Numbered from the stretch's first letter, positions 1-8,086 are shown. The stretch is 14,155 nt of DNA from Prevotella sp. (GCA_031260865.1 JAISKQ010000172.1:1-14155), one strand, 5' to 3'. Program-made: numbers and translations. Notes: generated by a model not told the origin, from the sequence alone.

Positions 1-2394
1 TCTTATGCTATGGCTGATTCTTCCGTGGGCGGCTCAGATATAGAAGACGGTTTTTCCGCGCCGCAAGTCCGCCGGAATTTCAATGAAACGGCGTTTTTCT
101 TTCCTCAACTACGGACGAACGAAAAAGGGGAAACCCTTATTTCATTCACCGTACCCGAAAGTAATACCACATGGCGGTTCAGGGCATTGGCTCATGATAA
201 AAACGCCAGAGTAGGTACATTGGAAGAATTTGTGATAACCCGGAAAGAGTTGATGATAACGCCCAACATGCCCCGCTTTGTACGTCAGGGGGATAAAACA
301 AGCATTTCCACGAAGATCTCCAATCTTTCCGACAATGCTATCTCGGGCGATGTACGCATCGAATTTTTCGACCCGGTAACGGAAAAAATCATCGACTTGG
401 CTATTGCCGGCCAAAAGCAACCATTCTCGGTGGATAAAGACGCTTCGGTTTCGGCTGACTGGACATTTTTCGTTCCCGGCGACATCGAACTGATTGGCTG
501 CCGCGTCATTGCCCGGAGCGCGACATTCAGCGATGGCGAGCAACATGTGCTGCCGGTATTATCGAACCGCATGCTGGTGACCGAAAGCATGCCGATAGAT
601 GTGACAAAGGCGGGAACAAGTTCCTTTATCTTCGACAGGTTGCAGGCAAGCAACTCATCCACAACAAGTAATTACAGGTTGACACTTGAATACGCGTCCA
701 ATCCGGCTTGGTATGCCGTACAGGCGTTGCCTACGTTCAGCAACCCGACGAATGAAAATGCCGTTAATTGGTTTGCAAGTTATTATGTCAATCAATTGGG
801 GGCTTCTATCGTACATCAGTACCCCAAAGTGGCGAACATGATAGAAGCATGGAAACGACAAACCGACGATAAGCAAACGCTGATTTCAAAATTGCAAAAA
901 GACGAGGAATTGAAAACCATTCTTCTGGAAGAAACGCCTTGGGTGTTGGATGCAAAAGATGAGACGGAACAGATGCGACGCTTATCTCTGTTGCTTGATC
1001 TGAACAATACGAAGCAACAGACCGACGCGGCAACCGCCAAACTAAAGGATTTGATGCAAAATGACGGCGGATGGTCTTGGTACAAAGGTATGTATCCCAG
1101 CCGCGCCATCACTCAATATATCCTGTATGGATACGCGAATCTGCAACGCGTAGGGCAAGTAGAATATCCGCAGGAAATAAAAATGATGCAAATGGAGGCT
1201 TTGAAGTTTATTGACAAAAAAATAGCAGAAGACTTTGAGGCGTTGAAAAAACAGAATAAGAACTGGGAAAAAACAGCGTATGTTTCAACTAACCAGCTTG
1301 AATTTGCTTATGTCCGCTCATTCTACCGCGATATACCTATCAGCAGGGAAGCGCGTGCCGCCGAACGTTTTTATACGGATGTAGCCGCTAAGAACTGGAC
1401 AAAACTAAACTTATACGAACGTTCCATCTTATCCGTCGTGCTGAAACGCGGCGGGGATAAAGAATCGGCGGATAAAATCACCAAATCCATCAGGGAATAC
1501 GCCGTGAAAGATAAGCAAGGTATGCACTGGCCAAACAATCGCGGCAATGTATTCATGTCGATGAGTACAATCAGCGTTCATACATTCCTGATGGCGGCTC
1601 TGCAAGAAAACGGAGCTGCCGAAGAAGAGATGAACCTGATGAAACAATGGCTGCTCAATCAAAAACATACTCAGGTATGGGAATCGACTCATGCCTCTAT
1701 TGATGCCGTCAGCGCGTTGTTAAGTGCAGGATCCGATTGGTTTACAGGGGAAACGATGCCTGTCGCCATCACTGTGGGCGGCGTGAAGCTGGATCCCGAA
1801 AATAAAGAACAGGGAACAGGATATTTCAAGCAGGTGTGGGACAAGTCGGAAATAAACGCCGACATGGCGAAAGTAACCGTAAATTCTTCCGGATCGGAAC
1901 CGGCGTTCGGAGCGATGTACTGGCAATATTATGAAAATCTGGATAAGATAACCGCGCGAAAAGGAGAACTGAATATCGAAAAACAGTTGTTCAAGGAAAA
2001 TGATACGGCTGCAGGAAAGGGCTTGACGCTGATTACGGAAAACAATCCGTTGACGATAGGCGATAAAGTAGTCGTGCGCTTGACAATAAAGGCGGACAGG
2101 GACTTTGAGTTTGTGCAATTAAAAGATATGCGCGCCCCTTGCTTCGAGCCGTTGCAAACCGTTTCGGGTATAAAGTGGGCAGACAAGCTGATTTATTATC
2201 AGGTGGCGAAAGATGTGTCGACAAACTTCTATTTCGATCGGTTGCCAAAAGGCGTTTACGTATTGGAATACCCTGTGTATGTAAACCGCGGCGGAGAATA
2301 TGCGAACGGTATTACCACCATACAATGTATGTACGCGCCGGAATTTGTTTCGCATACACAAGGTATAAAAGTAACCGTAAAGGATAAAAAATGA
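1..2394 (+). CDS. Alpha-2-macroglobulin family protein, C-terminal part (5' end outside window)
   Basis: The reading frame is open from base 1 (Ser-Tyr-Ala precede the first Met at 10), so this is the C-terminal ~797 residues of a longer protein; bacterial members are usually 1500-2000 residues. Counting from the Met at 10, residues ~15-70 match the A2M core domain entry (NETAFFFPQL, ISFTVPESNTTWRFRALAHD). The helical thioester-type domain spans roughly residues 225-580, and a beta-rich receptor-binding-like domain ends the protein (PVYVNRGGEYANG). At the thioester site the sequence reads NENAVN (codons 751-768) where reactive members have xECAEQ or GCGEQ, so the reactive Cys and Gln are absent and it should not trap proteases covalently. 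Family members are exported envelope proteins; the signal peptide or lipobox would be outside the window. The stop overlaps the next start (ATGA), so the two genes are probably co-transcribed and translationally coupled. Family assignment is strong; its substrate is unknown. Confidence 0.9.
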   Translation, partial: SYAMADSSVGGSDIEDGFSAPQVRRNFNETAFFFPQLRTNEKGETLISFTVPESNTTWRFRALAHDKNARVGTLEEFVITRKELMITPNMPRFVRQGDKTSISTKISNLSDNAISGDVRIEFFDPVTEKIIDLAIAGQKQPFSVDKDASVSADWTFFVPGDIELIGCRVIARSATFSDGEQHVLPVLSNRMLVTESMPIDVTKAGTSSFIFDRLQASNSSTTSNYRLTLEYASNPAWYAVQALPTFSNPTNENAVNWFASYYVNQLGASIVHQYPKVANMIEAWKRQTDDKQTLISKLQKDEELKTILLEETPWVLDAKDETEQMRRLSLLLDLNNTKQQTDAATAKLKDLMQNDGGWSWYKGMYPSRAITQYILYGYANLQRVGQVEYPQEIKMMQMEALKFIDKKIAEDFEALKKQNKNWEKTAYVSTNQLEFAYVRSFYRDIPISREARAAERFYTDVAAKNWTKLNLYERSILSVVLKRGGDKESADKITKSIREYAVKDKQGMHWPNNRGNVFMSMSTISVHTFLMAALQENGAAEEEMNLMKQWLLNQKHTQVWESTHASIDAVSALLSAGSDWFTGETMPVAITVGGVKLDPENKEQGTGYFKQVWDKSEINADMAKVTVNSSGSEPAFGAMYWQYYENLDKITARKGELNIEKQLFKENDTAAGKGLTLITENNPLTIGDKVVVRLTIKADRDFEFVQLKDMRAPCFEPLQTVSGIKWADKLIYYQVAKDVSTNFYFDRLPKGVYVLEYPVYVNRGGEYANGITTIQCMYAPEFVSHTQGIKVTVKDKK

Positions 2395-3032
2395 GAAAAA
2401 AAACAGTCTTGTTCTTCTTATTGATTGCTTTTGCCGCGTCGTCGGTAGCGCTGATTATGTGCGGCGAAACAAACAAAAAGGCGGAAGAGTTGGAACGCGT
2501 TGAGGAATCGTTGACTTTTAAACGATTGAAAGCCAAAGCCGACTCTGCCAAAATATATTGCAGGCAAAAAGGATATAATACTCAATATTGCATTTTGATT
2601 GATTTTAGCATCCATTCGGGCAAGAATCGCTTTTTTGTGTGGGATTTCGCTAAAGATACCATCAAGTACGAAAGCCTGTGCTGCCACGGATACGGAAGAG
2701 AAAGCACTCAGTCCAAACCCGTGTTCAGCAATGTAGAGGGCAGCTATTGCTCTTCGTTGGGTAAATATAAGGTAGGAATACGCTCTTATAGCAAATGGGG
2801 CATAAATGTCCATTACAAATTGCATGGGTTGGAAAAGACAAACAGCAACGCGTTCCAACGCCAGATTGTGCTTCACTCCCACACACCCGTTCTTGATAGA
2901 GAGATTTATCCGACACACCTGCCTTTGGGCTGGAGCCAGGGTTGCCCCGTCATCAACAATGAGGTGATGCGTAATGTAGATGCCTTGCTGAAAGCCGCGA
3001 AGAAGCCGGTGTTGTTGTGGATGTATGTATAA
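2391..3032 (+). CDS. Murein L,D-transpeptidase catalytic domain (YkuD_2-type) protein
   Basis: This 213-residue protein starts with a hydrophobic segment (residues 5-23), a signal peptide or membrane anchor. Cys24 follows LIM, a poor lipobox because of Met at -1, so lipoprotein status is doubtful. The catalytic signature is SQGCPVI, with Cys185 as candidate nucleophile and an upstream LHSH (His162, His164), in the arrangement of the YkuD_2 family (L,D-transpeptidase-like peptidoglycan enzymes). Earlier family-like features are YCILIDFSIHSGKNRFFVWD (residues 66-85) and SLGKYKVG. The likely role is periplasmic peptidoglycan cross-link formation or trimming; the exact reaction cannot be told from sequence. 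Its start codon lies inside the stop of the alpha-2-macroglobulin gene (ATGA, 2391-2394), which fixes this start and points to coupling. No clear terminator follows within 230 bp. Confidence 0.87.
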   Translation: MRKKTVLFFLLIAFAASSVALIMCGETNKKAEELERVEESLTFKRLKAKADSAKIYCRQKGYNTQYCILIDFSIHSGKNRFFVWDFAKDTIKYESLCCHGYGRESTQSKPVFSNVEGSYCSSLGKYKVGIRSYSKWGINVHYKLHGLEKTNSNAFQRQIVLHSHTPVLDREIYPTHLPLGWSQGCPVINNEVMRNVDALLKAAKKPVLLWMYV

Positions 3033-3186
3033 GAATGAAGAATCGCAGCCCCCTTCATCTCCCAAAAAGAGAAAATAAAAAATAGCTTGTCGCTCTGCGA
3101 AATTGGCACATCGGCTCATGGATTTTACTGTTTACTGTTGACTAAAAAAATATAGCGTTGTTTTAACAAGTAATCATTTTTATTGC

Positions 3187-3194
3187 TAACTTTA
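3187..3194 (+). promoter_or_regulatory. Possible -7 element for the DUF1573 gene
   Basis: TAACTTTA differs from the Bacteroidota -7 consensus TAnnTTTG only at the last base. It lies about 70 bases before the start at 3264. A TTG at 3158-3160 is too far upstream (26-base spacer) for a standard -33 box. This is a weak call. The rest of 3033-3263 shows only a short TTTACTG direct repeat at 3123-3136 and no clear terminator. Confidence 0.25.
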
Positions 3195-3263
3195 CGGCGA
3201 ATTTTTTAGCACAAAAGCGAAACTACAATTATTTATTTTGTAAAACAATTAGATTTTAGGTAT

Positions 3264-3659
3264 ATGAAAAAAATTGGTTTTATATTATTAGCCTTGGTAC
3301 TTTCCACCGGTTTTATAATGGCTCAAGACGGAAGTAAAGCGCCTAAAGCCGTATTTGCAAAAGATGCACACGATTTTGGAAAAGTTGACGAAAGCGCGGG
3401 TACGGTTACTTGTGAATTTGTTTTCAAAAACGAAGGTACAGCTCCTCTTATTGTTCAACGTGTACAAACGACATGCGGATGCACAACGCCCGATTATACA
3501 AAAGAACCGGTGCTGCCGGGAAAGACAGGATCTATTAAGGTAACCTATTCAACTACAGGTCGTCTGGGTATCTTCAATAAAGAAATTACTGTCTTTACAA
3601 ATGTTTCGGATTCGATTTACAAAGTGCGCATTAAAGGGGAAGTTATTCGTAAAAGATAA
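3264..3659 (+). CDS. Exported DUF1573 domain protein
   Basis: This 131-residue protein has a clear signal peptide (KKIG, hydrophobic core, cleavage IMA|Q after residue 20). The rest is one DUF1573 domain, an Ig-like beta-sandwich very common in Bacteroidota. Characteristic pieces are HDFGKVDE (36-43), FVFKNEGTAPL (52-62), the TTCGCTTP motif with Cys71 and Cys73, VLPGKTGSIKVTY (83-95), and the closing strand VRIKGEV. The length is typical of single-domain members. The family has no established biochemical function; it is exported to the periplasm or surface. The CxC pair could be redox-active or bind metal, which is inference only. The gene stands alone, followed by a terminator. Confidence 0.92.
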   Translation: MKKIGFILLALVLSTGFIMAQDGSKAPKAVFAKDAHDFGKVDESAGTVTCEFVFKNEGTAPLIVQRVQTTCGCTTPDYTKEPVLPGKTGSIKVTYSTTGRLGIFNKEITVFTNVSDSIYKVRIKGEVIRKR

Positions 3660-3682
3660 TAATTTCCGATAAAAGTACAGAG

Positions 3683-3717
3683 AGAGGATATTATCATAAG
3701 ATTATGTCCTCTTTTTA
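3683..3717 (+). terminator. Rho-independent terminator after the DUF1573 gene
   Basis: Arms AGAGGATAT (3683-3691) and ATGTCCTCT (3704-3712) pair over nine positions with one G-U, around a 12-base loop, followed by TTTTTATTT. It begins 24 bases after the stop codon and is in the right orientation. Confidence 0.75.
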
Positions 3718-3855
3718 TTTAAACGGTGTCTATGGTTGAACTAAGAAAAATACTTCGGGTTACTGGAAAATTACCGGTAAATACGGATTATAACTATTTT
3801 TAACGCGGCAAAACGCAACAAGACAGGCTTCAAAGCATCTTTAATATAGAATATA

Positions 3856-3886
3856 TTTGAATGAAAAAATAAAAGCCGTATATTTG
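3856..3886 (+). promoter_or_regulatory. Bacteroidota-type promoter for the 4047-7274 transcription unit
   Basis: TTTG at 3856-3859, a 19-base spacer and TATATTTG at 3879-3886 match the -33 TTTG / -7 TAnnTTTG arrangement described for Bacteroidota sigma-ABfr promoters. TATATTTG also occurs at 3852-3859, so the upstream box doubles as a second possible -7. Transcription would start near 3890-3895, leaving a leader of about 155 bases before the ATG at 4047. The rest of 3721-3850 shows only a small palindrome (TTACCGGTAA, 3771-3780) and no coding signal. Confidence 0.55.
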
Positions 3887-3979
3887 TTATATCTCTTTAT
3901 AAAAAAGAAATATTTTAATGGATTATATTAAACCTTTTACCAATTGCATAGTCTAAGTATTATATAAACGAGATAAACG

Positions 3980-3998
3980 CATTGTTTACAATGTTTTT
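3980..3998 (+). promoter_or_regulatory. Small leader hairpin followed by a T-run
   Basis: CATTGT (3980-3985) and ACAATG (3988-3993) form a perfect but short inverted repeat with a two-base centre, followed by TTTTT. It lies inside the inferred leader of the 4047 gene. It could be a weak attenuator or protein-binding palindrome. The stem is AT-rich, so a function is uncertain. Confidence 0.3.
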
Positions 3999-4033
3999 AT
4001 TCAAAGCAAAATCGAAATTACAAATTAATCAAT

Positions 4034-4038
4034 AGGAG
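4034..4038 (+). promoter_or_regulatory. Shine-Dalgarno-like site AGGAG
   Basis: AGGAG lies eight bases before the ATG at 4047. Such a good match is uncommon in Bacteroidota, where most genes, including the others here, have none. It supports this start codon and suggests efficient translation. Confidence 0.5.
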
Positions 4039-4046
4039 AGCAGATT

Positions 4047-5561
4047 ATGAAAACTAAAAATTTATTATTAATGGTTCTGGTGTCGATGATGCCGTTCTTT
4101 GCATTTGCGCAGGAATGGGATGACATCTATGCTACTTCTAAAACTAAAAATAATAAAAAAGAAGAAGTAAAGAAGACCATTCCTCTAAAGCAAGTTGACC
4201 AATCTAAGGTGCTTGTTGTAAGGGATAATGGAGAAATAACATTAGAATCTACCGGCAATGTGAATATTGATGTGGATACCTACAATCGTAGAGGCGGAAA
4301 TGTCGATGTATATGAATATGATCAGTATGCTGAAGACACATTGACGCCTGATGACCAATATCAAGACTATCAATATACCGATCGTATCGTAAAATTCCAT
4401 GATCCGGTCAACAGTGTCAAAATTTCGAGCAATGATGAAATAAATGTGTATGTGGTAAATGACGCGTACAGCAATTATTATGGTAATCGCGGTTGGAATT
4501 TTAATGTAAATCTTGGCTGGGGTTGGGGAGGCTATAACTCCTACTATCCTTGGTATGACTCTTGGTATTATCCATCTTATTCATTTGGCTGGTATGATCC
4601 TTGGTATTATGGTAGCTGGGGTTATGGTTGGAGCAGACCTTGGTATGGCGGTTATTACGGTTGGGGTAGTCCTTGGTACGGCGGCGGCTGGTATGCCGGT
4701 TGGTATGGCGGCGGCTGGTACGGCGGCGGCTGGTATGGCGGCGGTTATGGTCACAACTATTATCGTTCAAATTACTCATACTCAGGTCGTCCAAGTCATG
4801 GATACGGTTCAAGTGGCCGCTATTCAGCTTCGACAAGCAGATACAATTCATCAGGAAGATATAATTCATCATACGGCGGAAGCAGAGGTTCTTCGGTAGG
4901 TACTCGTCCATCATACGGTTCTAACGGCAGAGGTTCTTCAAGCGGCGTAAGCACAAGACCGTCAACCCGTCCGAGCTACAACACTAACGGCTCGTCAACA
5001 ACAGGCGGCAGAGGTTCTTCAAGCGGCGTAAGTACAAGACCTGCAACCCGTCCGAGCTACAACACTAACGGCTCATCAACAACAGGCGGCAGAGGTTCTT
5101 CAAATGGCGTAAGCACAAGACCGGCGACTCGTCCGAGCTATAACACTAACGGCTCGTCAACGACAGACGGCAGAGGCGCTTCAAGTGGAGTCAGTACAAC
5201 AAGACCTACAACTCGTCCGAGCTACAACAGCAGTGAATCGTCAACAACAGGCAGAGGTTCTTCCTCCGGTTCTGTAAGTACAAGACCTTCTTATAATAGT
5301 AGTTCAAGTAGTAGCAGTTCACGCCCAAGTTATAACACTAACAGTAGTTCAAGTACTTCACGTCCTAGTAGTTCCACCGGCAGTTCTTCAAGCAACGTTA
5401 GCAGTTCCAGAAGTTCAAGTTATACACCTTCCGGTAGCAGTAGCAGCAGTCGTTCCTCTTCATCAGGATCATACAGCTCAGGAAGTTCTTCCTCAAGTCG
5501 TTCATCAGGTGGTGGCGGATCATCATCCGGCGGCGGTAGAAGCGGTGGCGGACGCAGATAA
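4047..5561 (+). CDS. Secreted Gly/Tyr/Trp- and Ser-rich repetitive protein, function unknown
   Basis: This 504-residue protein has a clear signal peptide (cleavage AFA|Q after residue 21). Residues 22-148 are polar, with acidic stretches (YDQYAEDTLTPDDQYQDY). Residues ~149-240 are very rich in Gly, Tyr and Trp, with runs such as GGGWYGGGWYGGGYG. Residues ~240-504 are Ser/Thr/Arg/Gly-rich and contain four 27-residue repeats (294-401) with RPSYN cores, then near-pure serine runs and a Gly/Arg end (GGGRSGGGRR). DTL in AEDTLTPD fits the Bacteroidota O-glycosylation motif D(S/T)(A/I/L/V/M/T). There is no recognisable enzymatic domain and no lipobox. I do not recognise a named family. A surface or matrix structural role is inference from composition. 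It is followed 99 bases later by an OmpP1/FadL porin with no separate promoter visible, so they probably share a transcript. Confidence 0.8.
   Translation: MKTKNLLLMVLVSMMPFFAFAQEWDDIYATSKTKNNKKEEVKKTIPLKQVDQSKVLVVRDNGEITLESTGNVNIDVDTYNRRGGNVDVYEYDQYAEDTLTPDDQYQDYQYTDRIVKFHDPVNSVKISSNDEINVYVVNDAYSNYYGNRGWNFNVNLGWGWGGYNSYYPWYDSWYYPSYSFGWYDPWYYGSWGYGWSRPWYGGYYGWGSPWYGGGWYAGWYGGGWYGGGWYGGGYGHNYYRSNYSYSGRPSHGYGSSGRYSASTSRYNSSGRYNSSYGGSRGSSVGTRPSYGSNGRGSSSGVSTRPSTRPSYNTNGSSTTGGRGSSSGVSTRPATRPSYNTNGSSTTGGRGSSNGVSTRPATRPSYNTNGSSTTDGRGASSGVSTTRPTTRPSYNSSESSTTGRGSSSGSVSTRPSYNSSSSSSSSRPSYNTNSSSSTSRPSSSTGSSSSNVSSSRSSSYTPSGSSSSSRSSSSGSYSSGSSSSSRSSGGGGSSSGGGRSGGGRR
4926..5249 (+). repeat. Four tandem 81-bp coding repeats
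   Basis: Units begin at 4926, 5007, 5088 and 5169, each starting with codons for Gly-Arg-Gly (GGCAGAGGT or GGCAGAGGC) and encoding 27 residues around STRPxTRPSYN. Units 1-3 differ at only a few bases; unit 4 is more diverged but keeps the length (one Thr gained, one Gly lost). A shorter fifth start follows at 5250. The near-identity at DNA level suggests recent duplication, with unit number free to vary between strains. Confidence 0.9.
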
Positions 5562-5574
5562 ATTATGAAACGAA

Positions 5575-5622
5575 GCATGATTTTTGTCAAATCGCCAAAG
5601 TCCATGATAATAAAAATCATGC
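5575..5622. repeat. Perfect 11-bp inverted repeat between the repetitive-protein gene and the porin gene
   Basis: GCATGATTTTT (5575-5585) and AAAAATCATGC (5612-5622) are exact reverse complements with 26 bases between them. No T-run follows, so it is not a standard terminator. It could stabilise the upstream mRNA or adjust read-through into the porin gene. Function is inferred from position only. Confidence 0.6.
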
Positions 5623-5660
5623 GAGTTCCATATGGCAACTAAAATCAAAATTATTATCAT

Positions 5661-7274
5661 ATGAAAAAGGTATTGTTGTTAATGTTGACGTCTGTATTTT
5701 CATTCTTGGCTATCAATGCCCAGAATGAAATGGATGCTTTTAAGTTTTCGAAAAATGATTTGACCGGAACCGCCCGTTCTGTGGCTATGGGCGGCGCTTT
5801 TGGAGCCTTGGGCGGCGATATATCCGGTATAGCGATCAATCCGGCAGGTATAGGCGTTTATCAAAGATCGGAAATCGTGACTACACTAAACTTTCAAAAC
5901 ACAAACACACAGACCAACCTGTCCGGAGTAAAAAACGATGAAAGTAAATTCAAATTTTCATTAGATAACTTGGCGTTTGTAACTACTATTCCTTTAAATA
6001 GTGATGAAGTGCCGTTATTGAATATTGGATTTTCTTATAATCGCCTGAAAAGTTTCGATCGTCAATATCTGATGATGGGCAATAGTGTTGGCAGGTCGCT
6101 TACCGATTATATGGCTGATAGAGCGACTAATAATAATGTTTCTTCCGGCAATCTGGCATTGGGAGGAAATGATCATTGGGGTGTTTGGGATAGTCAGGAT
6201 TGGTTAACGGTATTAGGTTATAATTCCTTTTTAGTGAATGAGACATCTAACGGAAGGTACTCGACCGCGATACCTGAAAACATCTCGGTATCCAATGACT
6301 TATTTGTACAAGAGAAAGGCGCTATCGATACTTATGATTTCAATATCGGAACATCTATTTCGGATGTGGTGAATATTGGCGCTACTGTATCAATGACCGA
6401 CATCAACTATCGTCTCTACTCTCAGTACACAGAATATATGCTTGATGGTAGCGGTGATATTGCCGATAATCGCAGATTTGATTTATACAACTGGGACAGG
6501 ACAGATGGCGCGGGCTGGCAGGTAAAAGCCGGAATAATTGTAAAACCGATGGAAGAACTGCGAATAGGTCTTTCTTATCATTCTCCTACATGGTATAATA
6601 TGACGGACCATTTCGCCGCGGATTTAGCGCATAATTTATCAGGGGTGCAAGGCGCTAATTTGGACGCGGATTATGCTAAGGGCGAAGTCTTGAGTTATAA
6701 TGGCGAAGAAGACGCCGTGTATGATTATAAATTCCGCACACCCGATAAATGGACGCTAAGCCTTGCAGGGATTATTGCTTCCAAAGCGATTGTTAGCGCT
6801 GATTATGAGCTGACTAATTATAAAAACAACATGAGGTTGCATGATAGAAAGGGTAAAAATTTATCTCCCGATCCGAATGAATATATAAAGACCGACTTTA
6901 GAATGTCATCAGCGTTGCGCATAGGTATAGAATACCGTTTCACTCCTAAATTCTTGGGACGTGTAGGTTATTCATGGGTGCAAAGTCCTTTCACTACAGA
7001 TATTAAAACGAATGGAAATGAAGTGACTACCGATCCTCGTTCGGTGACTCACTATGCGTTTGACGGCGACACCCACTACATCACTTATGGTTTAGGGTAT
7101 CAGTTCATTCCTCAAAGACGGTCGGATGATAAGAGTGTCAGCTATTTCTATACAGACATTGCGTTTGTAATGAAATCTCAGAAAGATGACTTATATGCTT
7201 TTACCGGAGCGGATAAAGCGACTCTTAAAACAAATACGTTTCAAGGCTTGTTGACAGTAGGTTACAAGTTCTGA
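5661..7274 (+). CDS. OmpP1/FadL-family outer membrane porin (often annotated 'hemin receptor' in Bacteroidota)
   Basis: This 537-residue protein has a signal peptide (cleavage INA|Q after residue 20). The next section carries the Bacteroidota FadL-like N-terminal signature: GTARSVAMGGAFGALGGD and INPAGIGVYQRSEI. This is the segment that forms the N-terminal plug in FadL. The remainder alternates like a 14-strand beta-barrel (for example LRIGLSYHSPTWYNM, RIGIEYRFTPKFLGRVGYSW), and it ends VGYKF, with a C-terminal Phe as expected for outer-membrane assembly. FadL members move hydrophobic compounds across the outer membrane. The 'hemin receptor' name used for these homologues has little direct support, and the substrate here is unknown. 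The gene lies 99 bases after the repetitive secreted protein and is closed by a strong terminator. Confidence 0.9.
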   Translation: MKKVLLLMLTSVFSFLAINAQNEMDAFKFSKNDLTGTARSVAMGGAFGALGGDISGIAINPAGIGVYQRSEIVTTLNFQNTNTQTNLSGVKNDESKFKFSLDNLAFVTTIPLNSDEVPLLNIGFSYNRLKSFDRQYLMMGNSVGRSLTDYMADRATNNNVSSGNLALGGNDHWGVWDSQDWLTVLGYNSFLVNETSNGRYSTAIPENISVSNDLFVQEKGAIDTYDFNIGTSISDVVNIGATVSMTDINYRLYSQYTEYMLDGSGDIADNRRFDLYNWDRTDGAGWQVKAGIIVKPMEELRIGLSYHSPTWYNMTDHFAADLAHNLSGVQGANLDADYAKGEVLSYNGEEDAVYDYKFRTPDKWTLSLAGIIASKAIVSADYELTNYKNNMRLHDRKGKNLSPDPNEYIKTDFRMSSALRIGIEYRFTPKFLGRVGYSWVQSPFTTDIKTNGNEVTTDPRSVTHYAFDGDTHYITYGLGYQFIPQRRSDDKSVSYFYTDIAFVMKSQKDDLYAFTGADKATLKTNTFQGLLTVGYKF

Positions 7275-7336
7275 TACAGGTTAAGTTTATAGTTTATTAG
7301 TAGGCTGTAAACTAACGAAATAAAGGTCTGAGACCT

Positions 7337-7372
7337 AAAAAAGGCTTTTGCTGATTAGCAAAAGCCTTTTTT
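7337..7372. terminator. Bidirectional terminator between the porin and tpx genes
   Basis: A perfect 16-bp stem (7337-7352 with 7357-7372) encloses the loop GATT, with A6 on one side and T6 on the other, so it works in both directions. It lies between two convergent genes (porin stop at 7274, tpx stop at 7393). A small AGGTC/GACCT repeat (7324-7336) sits just before it. Confidence 0.92.
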
Positions 7373-7392
7373 ATTTTCAGTCACTAAAACGG

Positions 7393-7896
7393 TTATTTTT
7401 TCAGCGCGTCAATAGCAGCTTGATAATTTGGTTCAGTTGTGGTTTCTGCGACTAATTCATTGTAGACCACTTTTCCATTGCCGTCAAGTACAACCACCGA
7501 ACGAGCTAAAAGTCCTTTCAGAGGACCGTCGAGCGTTAATACCCCATAAGCTTCAGCAAATTCAGAATTTCTGAAAACCGATGCCGGATGTACGTTCTCA
7601 ATACCTTCTGTTGTGCAGAAACGTCCTGCCGCGAATGGAAGGTCGGCTGAAATAGCCAATATTACGGTATTGGGCAAATTGGCGGCCTCTTTGTTGAATC
7701 TGCGTACAGACGCCGCGCATACGCCGGTATCCAAGCTGGGGAAAATGTTTAGGACTACATTTTTACCGTTTAGGTCTTTTAATGAAATTTCGGAAAGATC
7801 CGATTTCACCAGCGTGAAATCCGGAGCTAAAGATCCTACCGCGGGTAATTGCCCGCTGATATTTACAGGCGATCCTTTGAATGTTACTGTTGCCAT
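7393..7896 (-). CDS. tpx: Thiol peroxidase (atypical 2-Cys peroxiredoxin)
   Basis: The 167-residue product matches the length of E. coli Tpx (168). It reduces hydroperoxides using thioredoxin. The peroxidatic site is PSLDTGVC (Thr57, Cys60) and the resolving Cys is Cys94 in GRFCTTEG, the spacing typical of Tpx; Arg132 in [10 protein letters not shown] completes the conserved active-site set. Early landmarks are [22 protein letters not shown]. The frame stays open upstream to an ATG at 7980, but the family starts at MATVTFKG (ATG at 7896), and the extra 28 residues look like leader sequence. The protein is cytoplasmic with no signal peptide. It is a single gene sharing the bidirectional terminator with the porin. 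No convincing TAnnTTTG promoter was found upstream. Confidence 0.95.
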   Translation of the reverse strand: MATVTFKGSPVNISGQLPAVGSLAPDFTLVKSDLSEISLKDLNGKNVVLNIFPSLDTGVCAASVRRFNKEAANLPNTVILAISADLPFAAGRFCTTEGIENVHPASVFRNSEFAEAYGVLTLDGPLKGLLARSVVVLDGNGKVVYNELVAETTTEPNYQAAIDALKK

Positions 7897-8086
7897 AATT
7901 TCTGTTTTAATTGTTTGTAAATTATTTAGTTCTATATTTTTAGGTTTATCAATAAGTCTTTTGTAACGCACGAAAAGCAAGTATGATATAACAACGCTTT
8001 AAAGTTCCTTTTCGTTCAATGTTTTATATAATGAACAGATAGTGTTTAAAACTCAAGGGTTTTAACATGTAACCCGTAACGAAGAA

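Noticed and set aside
2418..3119. 233-codon antisense frame opposite the L,D-transpeptidase gene
   Set aside because: The sense frame has a conserved catalytic motif and a coupled start; the antisense translation is Cys/Phe-rich with no domain.
4501..4914. Antisense and shifted frames across the Gly/Tyr/Trp block
   Set aside because: Long open frames here are a by-product of the low-complexity, periodic codon use of the sense gene.
7897..7980. N-terminal extension of tpx from ATG 7980
   Set aside because: The added 28 residues have no match to the Tpx family, and the internal Met gives the normal N-terminus and length.
8043..8065. Loose inverted repeat GTTTAAAAC/GTTTTAAC downstream of the DUF4230 gene
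   Set aside because: One bulge, AT-only pairs at the end and no T-run on either side; not enough for a terminator.
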